Shown here: piece after piece, positions 1 through 4,786 of the stretch
Layout: every line of letters begins with the position of its first letter
Position numbering within the stretch: the first letter of the stretch is position 1
Assembly: GCA_018725275.1 (NCBI GenBank)
Contig: QLUC01000105.1
Location: 1 to 5,315 of the forward strand
Length of the DNA: 5,315 nucleotides
Origin: Bacillota bacterium
GTDB taxonomy: Bacteria > Bacillota > UBA994
Direction: 5' to 3'
Program-made: the position numbers and the translations under genes
Notes under the pieces: model-generated
What the model was told of the DNA's origin: nothing
Seen by the model: only the letters and a program-made list of their open reading frames with translations
Databases searched by the model: none

Positions 1-2
1 TA

Positions 3-94
3 TGGCGGAGAGGGAGGGATTCGAACCCTCGTCGGGGTATAAACCCGAACACGATTTCCAGTCGTGCGCCTTAGACCAGCTCAGCCACCTCTCC
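3..94 (-). tRNA. tRNA-Ser (anticodon GGA)
   Basis: This folds as a class II tRNA with a long variable arm. The 7-bp acceptor stem pairs GGAGAGG (88-94) with CCTCTCC (7-13), the discriminator is G, and CCA is encoded at 3-5. The anticodon loop (55-61) reads CTGGAAA, giving GGA, which decodes UCC and UCU. The T arm contains GGTTCGAATCC. It is the last visible member of a minus-strand tRNA cluster, 40 nt after tRNA-Ser(CGA). It is the tRNA that would match the UCC specifier codon proposed for the serS T-box leader in this window. Confidence 0.97.
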
Positions 95-134
95 GTGGCT
101 CGCGCCTTCGCGGGAAGAAAAATAGAAGAATAAG

Positions 135-224
135 TGGCGGAGAGAGTGAGATTTGAACTCACGGAACGGGTAACCGTTCACCCGCTTTCGAGGCGGGCGC
201 TTTCAACCACTCAGCCATCTCTCC
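135..224 (-). tRNA. tRNA-Ser (anticodon CGA)
   Basis: This is a class II tRNA with a long variable arm. Acceptor strands GGAGAGA (218-224) and TCTCTCC (139-145) pair, with a G discriminator and CCA encoded at 135-137. The anticodon stem-loop is CCCGC-CTCGAAA-GCGGG, so the anticodon is CGA, reading UCG. Its 5' end lies one nucleotide after the tadA stop codon, so RNase P would cut essentially at the end of the tadA reading frame. Confidence 0.97.
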
Positions 225-225
225 G

Positions 226-681
226 TTACTTGCTTTGCCGCAATTCCTTGAAGAACTCTTTTAGCAAGCTGCCACACTCGGCAGCCAACACCCCACCCAC
301 CACCAGAACCCGGTGGTTGAGCTGGTTGGCGCTAAGAACATCCATCACCGAACCGGCCACCCCCGCCTTAGGGTCAGGGGCACCATACACCAAGTGCGGA
401 AGTCTCGCCAGCACCATGGCGCCGGCGCACATCAGGCAGGGCTCGAGAGTGACATAGAGAGTACAATCGAGGAGCCGCCAGCCGCCCAAGGTAAGGCCGG
501 CCTGCCTAATGGCGAGCATTTCAGCATGGGCCGTAGGGTCGTGACCAACTTCGCGCCAATTATGCCCGCGACCGATGATCTGACCATGGCGAACGACTAC
601 CGCCCCAACGGGAGTTTCTCCTAGCTCATATGCCAGGCGAGCTTCGGCCAGGGCCGCGCGCATAAAATGCTCATGCATCAT
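226..681 (-). CDS. tadA: tRNA-specific adenosine deaminase TadA
   Basis: TadA deaminates A34 of tRNA-Arg(ACG) to inosine in the cytoplasm, letting one tRNA read CGU, CGC and CGA. The 151-residue product is normal length for the family and carries the zinc-dependent deaminase signature: HAE at residues 52-54 (zinc-binding His52, catalytic Glu54) and PCLMC at 81-85 (zinc-binding Cys82 and Cys85). DPTAHAE and TLYVTLEPC are typical of TadA rather than of guanine or cytidine deaminases, and the C-terminal FFKELRQSK resembles the basic tail that contacts tRNA. Two ATG codons sit in tandem at the start; the ribosome binding site GGAAGGTG lies 6 or 9 nt from them, so a start at 678 is equally possible. 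The gene sits inside a tRNA cluster, downstream of two tRNA-Arg genes including its expected substrate, and ends 1 nt before tRNA-Ser(CGA). It probably depends on the promoter before tRNA-Ser(GCU), since I see none directly upstream. Confidence 0.96.
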   Translation of the reverse strand: MMHEHFMRAALAEARLAYELGETPVGAVVVRHGQIIGRGHNWREVGHDPTAHAEMLAIRQAGLTLGGWRLLDCTLYVTLEPCLMCAGAMVLARLPHLVYGAPDPKAGVAGSVMDVLSANQLNHRVLVVGGVLAAECGSLLKEFFKELRQSK

Positions 682-736
682 GCTGCACCTTCCACAAACT
701 GCCTAGCTAAGGAACTGCAAGCAGCCTTGAACTCTC

Positions 737-812
737 TGGTGCACCCGGAGGGACTTGAACCCCCGACACGCGGTTTAGGAAACCGCTGCTCTATCCCCTG
801 AGCTACGGATGC
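737..812 (-). tRNA. tRNA-Arg (anticodon CCT)
   Basis: This is a 76-nt class I tRNA. Acceptor strands GCATCCG (806-812) and CGGGTGC (741-747) pair with one T-G wobble, the discriminator is A, and CCA is encoded at 737-739. The anticodon arm is GCGGT-TTCCTAA-ACCGC, giving CCT, which reads the AGG arginine codon. It lies 8 nt after tRNA-Arg(ACG) and 55 nt before the tadA start. Confidence 0.97.
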
Positions 813-820
813 AAAATAAA

Positions 821-897
821 TGGCGCGCCCGGCAAGATTTGAACTTGCGACCACCGGATTCGTAGTCCGTTACTCTATCCAGCTGAGCTACGGGCGC
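821..897 (-). tRNA. tRNA-Arg (anticodon ACG), TadA substrate
   Basis: This is a 77-nt class I tRNA. Acceptor strands GCGCCCG (891-897) and CGGGCGC (825-831) pair fully, with a G discriminator and CCA at 821-823. The anticodon loop (859-865) reads CTACGAA, so the anticodon is ACG. In bacteria this A34 is the usual target of TadA, whose gene is in the same cluster. The outermost pair of the anticodon stem (27-43) reads A-G rather than a Watson-Crick pair; the other four pairs are normal. Confidence 0.97.
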
Positions 898-903
898 AAA
901 AAA

Positions 904-999
904 TGGCGGAGAGGGCGGGATTCGAACCCGCGATACGAGTTTAAAGCTCGTATAATCGCTTAGCAGGCGACCGCCTTCGACCTACTCGGCCACCTCTCC
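904..999 (-). tRNA. tRNA-Ser (anticodon GCT)
   Basis: This is a class II tRNA with an extended variable arm. Acceptor strands GGAGAGG (993-999) and CCTCTCC (908-914) pair, with a G discriminator and CCA at 904-906. The anticodon loop (960-966) reads CTGCTAA, giving GCT for AGC and AGU. It is the first gene after the promoter at 1010-1038 and is 6 nt from tRNA-Arg(ACG), so the two are surely co-transcribed. Confidence 0.97.
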
Positions 1000-1009
1000 G
1001 TGCCAACTT

Positions 1010-1038
1010 ACTATAGCACAGACTTCTTGCTCAGGCAA
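1010..1038 (-). promoter_or_regulatory. Promoter of the tRNA-Ser(GCU)-Arg-Arg-tadA-Ser-Ser cluster
   Basis: On the minus strand a -35 box TTGCCT (1033-1038) is followed by a 17-nt spacer and a -10 box TATAGT (1010-1015). A TG dinucleotide one base before the -10 box makes it an extended -10. Transcription would begin near 1003, only a few bases before the 5' end of tRNA-Ser(GCU) at 999, as is usual for stable RNA operons. It is recognised by pattern only. Confidence 0.72.
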
Positions 1039-1064
1039 TGGCAAAAAGCCGGCCAACTACTTGT

Positions 1065-1154
<90 letters not shown>

Positions 1155-1166
1155 ACAGCACTAATC

Positions 1167-1195
1167 AGTATACCAACGAAGTATAGCCGCGTCAA
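1167..1195 (-). promoter_or_regulatory. Promoter of tRNA-Ser(UGA), overlapping the serS stop codon
   Basis: The minus strand shows TTGACG (1190-1195), a 17-nt spacer and TATACT (1167-1172), each one mismatch from the sigma-A consensus. The TGA inside the -35 box is the serS stop codon. Transcription would start near 1160, about 6 nt before the tRNA 5' end. This would free the tRNA from T-box control of serS. Confidence 0.7.
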
Positions 1196-2463
1196 TTCGT
1201 AATTTTTTCTATGCCCATAAATGGGATTAGCGCTTCCGGCAAGCGCACCGAGCCATTGTCCTCCTGGTAGTTTTCCAGGATGGCCGCCACCAAGCGATCG
1301 ATGGCCAACCCGGAGCCGTTCAAAGTATGCACATATTCGGCCTTGGCTCCTTTTTGGGGACGGAACTTGATGTTGGCCCTCCTCGCTTGGAAGTCGCGGA
1401 AATTTGAGCAACTGGAAATCTCTACATACCTATTGTAGCTTGGCATCCACAACTCAATATCGTATTTTTTGGCGGCAGCGAAACCAAGGTCGCCGGTGCA
1501 CATCTCCAAAATACGATAAGGAATCGCCAGCCTCTCCAGCACCTGGCAGGCATCGGCGAGGAGGGTTTCGAGCTCCGCGCTCGAATGCTCTGGTCGTACA
1601 AATTTTACTAATTCGACCTTGTTAAATTGATGCATGCGGATCAGGCCGCGGGTGTCGCGGCCGGCGGCACCCGCCTCTGCTCGAAAAGAAGGACAGTAGG
1701 CGGTGTAGTAGAGTGGCAGTTGCATGCCGTCTAGCACCTCGTCCCGATGCATATTGGTGACGGGCACCTCGGCGGTAGGGTTTAGGTACAGCTCCTGCCC
1801 GGCAATCTTAAAGGCGTCCTCGGTGAACTTGGGGAATTGCCCCGTCCCCACCATGTTGTCATAGGTGACAAGGAGCGGTGGGGCAACCTCGACATAGCCA
1901 TGCTCGGTCGTGTGCAGGTTGAGCATAAAACTGATGAGCGAGCGCATCAGTCTGGCCCCTAGGCCGCGATAGATCGCAAAGCGGGCGCCGGCAATCTTGC
2001 CCGCCCTTTCAAAATCAAGAATGTCCAGCGCAACGCCTAGGTCCCAGTGCGCCTTGGGGGCGAAGGCAAATTGGCGCGGCAGAAGATGCAAGGAGCGCAC
2101 CTTGTTGTGGCTTTCGTCCGGTCCAACCGGCACATCGCTATCCGGCAAGTTCGGAATGCGGAGCAAGATGTGCTCGAGCCGTTGTTCGATCTCCTTAATT
2201 TCGGCATCTAATTCTTTCACTTCTTGCCCGAGGGCCTTCATGTTCTCCTGAAGTAGGGTAGTGTCCTGGCCCTGCCGGCGCAGCTCCGCGACTTCTTCCG
2301 ACTTTTGATTGCGCTCTGCCTTTAACTGCTCAACAGCCGTTACTTTTTGGCGACGGCCCTCATCGAGTGCTAAGAAATTATCTAGCGTCAGGGATTCCCC
2401 CTTAGCCGCCACCCCCGCCCGCACGGCGTCCACATTGTTGCGCACAAATTTAGCGTCAAACAT
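1192..2463 (-). CDS. serS: Seryl-tRNA synthetase
   Basis: This cytoplasmic class II synthetase activates serine with ATP and charges all tRNA-Ser species. The 423-residue product has normal bacterial length. Residues 25-105 form the charged antiparallel coiled-coil arm that grips the long variable arm of tRNA-Ser. The catalytic core follows: NPTAEVP near 228-234 (the serine-sensing TxE motif), motif 2 from FRAEAG to RMHQF (260-280), CTGDLGF near 322-328, and motif 3 beginning NGSGLAIDR (382-390). The arginine of motif 3 is kept, while the residue before it is Asp where the homologues I recall have Gly. An in-frame TTG lies one codon upstream (2466), but AGGGGAGG is 8 nt from the ATG and 5 nt from the TTG, and the protein then starts MFDAKF as is typical, so I chose the ATG. 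Expression should be controlled by the serine T-box leader upstream. All four tRNA-Ser isoacceptors follow downstream. Confidence 0.98.
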   Translation of the reverse strand: MFDAKFVRNNVDAVRAGVAAKGESLTLDNFLALDEGRRQKVTAVEQLKAERNQKSEEVAELRRQGQDTTLLQENMKALGQEVKELDAEIKEIEQRLEHILLRIPNLPDSDVPVGPDESHNKVRSLHLLPRQFAFAPKAHWDLGVALDILDFERAGKIAGARFAIYRGLGARLMRSLISFMLNLHTTEHGYVEVAPPLLVTYDNMVGTGQFPKFTEDAFKIAGQELYLNPTAEVPVTNMHRDEVLDGMQLPLYYTAYCPSFRAEAGAAGRDTRGLIRMHQFNKVELVKFVRPEHSSAELETLLADACQVLERLAIPYRILEMCTGDLGFAAAKKYDIELWMPSYNRYVEISSCSNFRDFQARRANIKFRPQKGAKAEYVHTLNGSGLAIDRLVAAILENYQEDNGSVRLPEALIPFMGIEKITN

Positions 2464-2505
2464 CAACCTAGCCTCCCCTTTCCTCTATTACGCCCATATT
2501 TCGCG

Positions 2506-2539
2506 AAAAACAAAAAATCGCCCTCTCGTGAGGGGCGAT
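2506..2539 (-). terminator. T-box controlled intrinsic terminator before serS
   Basis: On the minus strand ATCGCCCCTC and GAGGGCGAT pair, with one bulged C and an ACGA loop, followed by TTTTTTGTTTTT. It is the OFF state of the T-box leader. Its 5' half (TCGC then CCCT) is also needed for the antiterminator, so the two structures exclude each other. Confidence 0.93.
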
Positions 2540-2716
2540 CTTACTCGCGGTACCACCCTGCTTTGTGCTTTGAACTATAACGCGTCACCGTCACCGTTTT
2601 CACGGGCCGCCTTCGAAGTGGACTTCGCTCCTCCGCCCACACTAGCTCGCACCAGCCGCTAGCTCTCTAAAGTGAGCCGACAAACTACTCTCTTCTGCCT
2701 TGCGTTTCATCTATAC
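2506..2716 (-). promoter_or_regulatory. T-box riboswitch leader of serS (serine-specific)
   Basis: This leader senses uncharged tRNA-Ser and lets transcription proceed into serS. The T-box core AGGGTGGTACCGCG is at 2546-2559. It can form the classical antiterminator: AGGG pairs with CCCT, the UGGUACC bulge stays free to bind the tRNA CCA end, and GCGA pairs with TCGC. Stem I features are visible upstream: AGAGTA near 2685-2692 (the AGUA loop-E side), AGAGAG followed by a CTAGC/GCTAG stem, and GGCTGGTG in its apical part. The best specifier candidate is TCC at 2620-2622, in the context GAAG-TCC-AC, a serine codon read by tRNA-Ser(GGA). The T-box and antiterminator are clear; the specifier assignment is inferred from position and from the downstream gene. 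The exact 5' end is unknown and is placed at the predicted start of transcription. Confidence 0.93.
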
Positions 2717-2720
2717 TCGT

Positions 2721-2749
2721 ATCCTAGCACAAAGCATTGGCCTTGACAA
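2721..2749 (-). promoter_or_regulatory. serS promoter
   Basis: The minus strand shows TTGTCA (2744-2749), a 17-nt spacer and TAGGAT (2721-2726), with TG one base upstream of the -10 box. The weak -10 hexamer is plausibly compensated by this extended -10. Transcription would begin near 2714, just before the recognisable T-box stem I. Confidence 0.62.
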
Positions 2750-2761
2750 TGTTTAGTGTCA
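2744..2761. repeat. Short inverted repeat TGACA-N8-TGTCA overlapping the serS -35 box
   Basis: TGACA at 2744-2748 and TGTCA at 2757-2761 are exact reverse complements separated by 8 bases. The repeat covers the serS -35 box and lies about 125 bp before the aminotransferase start, a position where a repressor or activator could act on either gene. With arms of 5 bp it may be chance. The rest of this divergent intergenic region (2762-2873) shows no strong plus-strand promoter: TAGAAT (2828-2833) and CATAAT (2835-2840) resemble -10 boxes but lack a good -35 box. Confidence 0.3.
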
Positions 2762-2885
2762 CCGTTCCTCCATACCCCACGAAATTATTGGCCTCAAACG
2801 CCCTCTGCAGGGAAAAGGTCAGGAACATAGAATACATAATACAAAAGCCATCGCTACCGCCGGATGGAACATTAGGAGGAAGTAC

Positions 2886-4079
2886 ATGAAAGAACTTTCT
2901 ACCCGCGCGCAGAGCATCACCCCCTCGATAACCCTAGGAATAGATGCCAAGGCCAAGCACATGGCCGCACAGGGCGCTAAGGTTATCAATTTTGGGGTTG
3001 GAGAACCGGATTTTGATACCCCGACCAACATTGCCCAAGCCGCGATTAGCGCCATCCATCGAGGGGAAACGCGCTATACTCCCGCTGCCGGAACCGAAAG
3101 CTTACGCCAGGCCATCTGCGAAAAGCTCCGGTTAGAAAACAACCTGAGTTACACTCCGGGACAAATCGTGGTCTCTAACGGCGCCAAGCACTCGCTCTAC
3201 AATGCCCTTCTGGCCATTTGCGACCCGGGCGATGAGGTCATCATCCCCATCCCCTACTGGGTCAGTTATGCCGAGATGGTGAAAATGGTGGGTGCGGACC
3301 CGGTCTTTGTCAATACCAAGGAGGATGAAGACTTCAAGGTGCGCGTGGCGGACCTCGAGTCTGCCGTTACGCCAAAAACCAAGGCCCTCATGCTCAACAG
3401 CCCGAGCAACCCAACCGGCATGGTCTATAGCCAGGCCGAGCTGTCCGCCATCGCTGACTTCGCCCTAAGGCACGATCTCTATGTGATCTCCGATGAGATT
3501 TACGAGAAATTGGTGTATGACCATACCGAGCACCAGAGCATTGCTTCCTTGGGAGAAGAAATTAAGAACCTCACCATTGTCGTCAACGGCATGTCCAAGG
3601 CCTATGCCATGACCGGGTGGCGCATTGGCTACACCGCCAGCAATATGGCCCTAGCCAAGGCCATGGGCAGCCTGCAGAGTCACGCCACTTCTAATGCCAA
3701 TTCCATTGCTCAAGCCGCGAGCATTGAGGCCCTGCGTGGGTCCCAAGAAACCGTACAAATGATGGTCCAGGAATTCGCGCGGCGGCGACTACGCATGGTG
3801 GACCTAATAAACGACATCCCCGCTTTGAGCTGCCGTCTGCCCAAAGGCGCATTTTATGTCATGGCGAACATCAGCCGATTGCTAGGTCAGCAAGTTGCCG
3901 GTGAAACAATCATTGATGACGTAGCCTTAGCCCAGGTGCTACTGGACCAAGCCCAGGTGGCGGTGGTTCCCGGTTCGGGATTTGGCGCCGGACAATTCCT
4001 TCGTCTGAGCTACGCCACTTCCATGGACAATATCGAAGAAGGCTTGCGCCGCATCCGCGCCTTACTAACTCGGCATTAG
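2886..4079 (+). CDS. Class I aminotransferase, likely aspartate aminotransferase (I-beta type)
   Basis: This PLP enzyme of fold type I is expected to interconvert aspartate plus 2-oxoglutarate with oxaloacetate plus glutamate in the cytoplasm. The 397 residues match the family length. Visible signatures are GVGEPDFDTP (37-46), YTPAAGT (64-70), NSPSNPTG with PLP-contacting Asn175, SDEIYE with Asp203 and Tyr206, the Schiff-base lysine Lys238 in SKAYAMTGWRIGY, and Arg373 in FLRLSYA, which should bind the substrate alpha-carboxylate. NGAKHSLYN near 98-106 carries the lysine that I recall as linked to acidic substrates in Thermus-type aspartate aminotransferases. Some I-beta members also transaminate prephenate, so that activity cannot be excluded. 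AGGAGG lies 6 nt before the ATG, which fixes the start. The gene diverges from serS and overlaps the convergent sigma factor gene by 15 bp. It has no terminator directly after its stop; the first good one is inside the sigma gene. Confidence 0.95.
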   Translation: MKELSTRAQSITPSITLGIDAKAKHMAAQGAKVINFGVGEPDFDTPTNIAQAAISAIHRGETRYTPAAGTESLRQAICEKLRLENNLSYTPGQIVVSNGAKHSLYNALLAICDPGDEVIIPIPYWVSYAEMVKMVGADPVFVNTKEDEDFKVRVADLESAVTPKTKALMLNSPSNPTGMVYSQAELSAIADFALRHDLYVISDEIYEKLVYDHTEHQSIASLGEEIKNLTIVVNGMSKAYAMTGWRIGYTASNMALAKAMGSLQSHATSNANSIAQAASIEALRGSQETVQMMVQEFARRRLRMVDLINDIPALSCRLPKGAFYVMANISRLLGQQVAGETIIDDVALAQVLLDQAQVAVVPGSGFGAGQFLRLSYATSMDNIEEGLRRIRALLTRH

Positions 4080-4646
4080 GTCACACTGACCAAGGAGCCG
4101 CATCAGCTCAACCCTATATTGCTTGCGCGCGCGGTAGAGTTTGCAACGCACCGCCTCTACCGTGCAGGCAAGTTGAGCGGCCATTTCTTCGTAGGACATA
4201 TTCTTCAGCTCTTTTTGCACTATCAGCCGGCCGTAGACGGCGGGCAACTTGCTAAAAGCCTCTTCTAGGCAGCGGCGTATCTCTTCTTTCTCCCATTTCT
4301 TTTCGGAAGCACATCCCTCCAGCCAAGCTGGAGGTTTTATTTTATGCCTATCTCGCTCTTCTAGACTTTGTAGGGAGACATGAGGTGAACGGCGTTTTTT
4401 TCGCATCGTGTCGATGTGATAATTCTCCATAATGCGTAGCCACCAAGTGCCAAACGAGGACTCACCGCGAAAATCTTTCACCTTAAGCCAGGCCCGCAGT
4501 AAGGACTCCTGGACTAGGTCGTCAGCTTCTTGCCAAGACGGTGCGAGCTTCATAGCACGCCTTTTAATTAGTGCCAGATAAGTTTTCACCATCTCTTCAA
4601 AGGCCGCTCTGTCCCCTTTACGCAGCAGTTCCAGTAGCTCGGACAT
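4065..4646 (-). CDS. ECF-type RNA polymerase sigma factor (sigma-70 family)
   Basis: The 193-residue protein has the two-domain layout of extracytoplasmic-function sigma factors. Region 2 spans about residues 12-87, with EADDLVQESLLRAW for core RNA polymerase binding and the -10 recognition helix around FGTWWLRIMENYHID. Region 4 spans about 131-179, with LPAVYGRLIVQKEL and the helix-turn-helix MSYEEMAAQLACTVEAVRCKLYRAR. The reading frame is open upstream to a TTG at 4685, but GAGGGG lies 7 nt before the ATG at 4646 and 4 nt before an adjacent ATG at 4649, so I chose 4646 and note 4649 as an alternative. No anti-sigma or membrane protein gene adjoins it: its downstream neighbour is the convergent aminotransferase (15-bp overlap) and its upstream neighbour is tex. 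TTGCCG and TATACA about 19 nt apart upstream are a weak promoter candidate. The target regulon cannot be read from this window. Confidence 0.93.
   Translation of the reverse strand: MSELLELLRKGDRAAFEEMVKTYLALIKRRAMKLAPSWQEADDLVQESLLRAWLKVKDFRGESSFGTWWLRIMENYHIDTMRKKRRSPHVSLQSLEERDRHKIKPPAWLEGCASEKKWEKEEIRRCLEEAFSKLPAVYGRLIVQKELKNMSYEEMAAQLACTVEAVRCKLYRARKQYRVELMRLLGQCDLMPS
4316..4345 (+). terminator. Intrinsic terminator for the aminotransferase mRNA, inside the sigma factor gene
   Basis: On the plus strand CCTCCAGC (4316-4323) and GCTGGAGG (4327-4334) form a perfect 8-bp stem with a 3-nt CAA loop, followed directly by TTTTATTTTAT. On the minus strand the same hairpin is followed by GATGTGC, with no U tract, so it should not stop sigma factor transcription. 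It lies about 240 nt after the aminotransferase stop codon. In the sigma protein the stem encodes PPAWLEG in the poorly conserved linker between regions 2 and 4, where sequence is free to vary. Confidence 0.82.
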
Positions 4647-4786
4647 CATTTCACCCCTCTTTCGGATAAATGCAAGCAGCAGCAATGCTTAACTAGAGTA
4701 ATAATTCGGCACAGAGCGGTGTATACCTGCAAGGCCAGCGGGGCGGCAAAAAAACTACGCAGAACAGAATAACGCGCCCCTTTTGT

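Noticed and set aside
134..624. Plus-strand open frames across tRNA-Ser(CGA) and tadA.
   Set aside because: They run antisense through a tRNA and a well-conserved deaminase and resemble nothing known to me.
2743..2748. A perfect plus-strand TTGACA that could be the -35 box of the aminotransferase promoter.
   Set aside because: No -10-like hexamer lies 16-19 nt downstream. It is largely the reverse complement of the minus-strand TTGTCA that I assign to serS.
2819..3055. Hydrophobic 78-residue minus-strand open frame overlapping the start of the aminotransferase.
   Set aside because: It is antisense to a strongly supported gene and looks like a shadow frame; I see no independent coding evidence.
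4079..4091. Hairpin GGTCA-CAC-TGACC starting at the last base of the aminotransferase stop codon.
   Set aside because: The stem is 5 bp with no T tract on either strand, so it is not a recognisable terminator.
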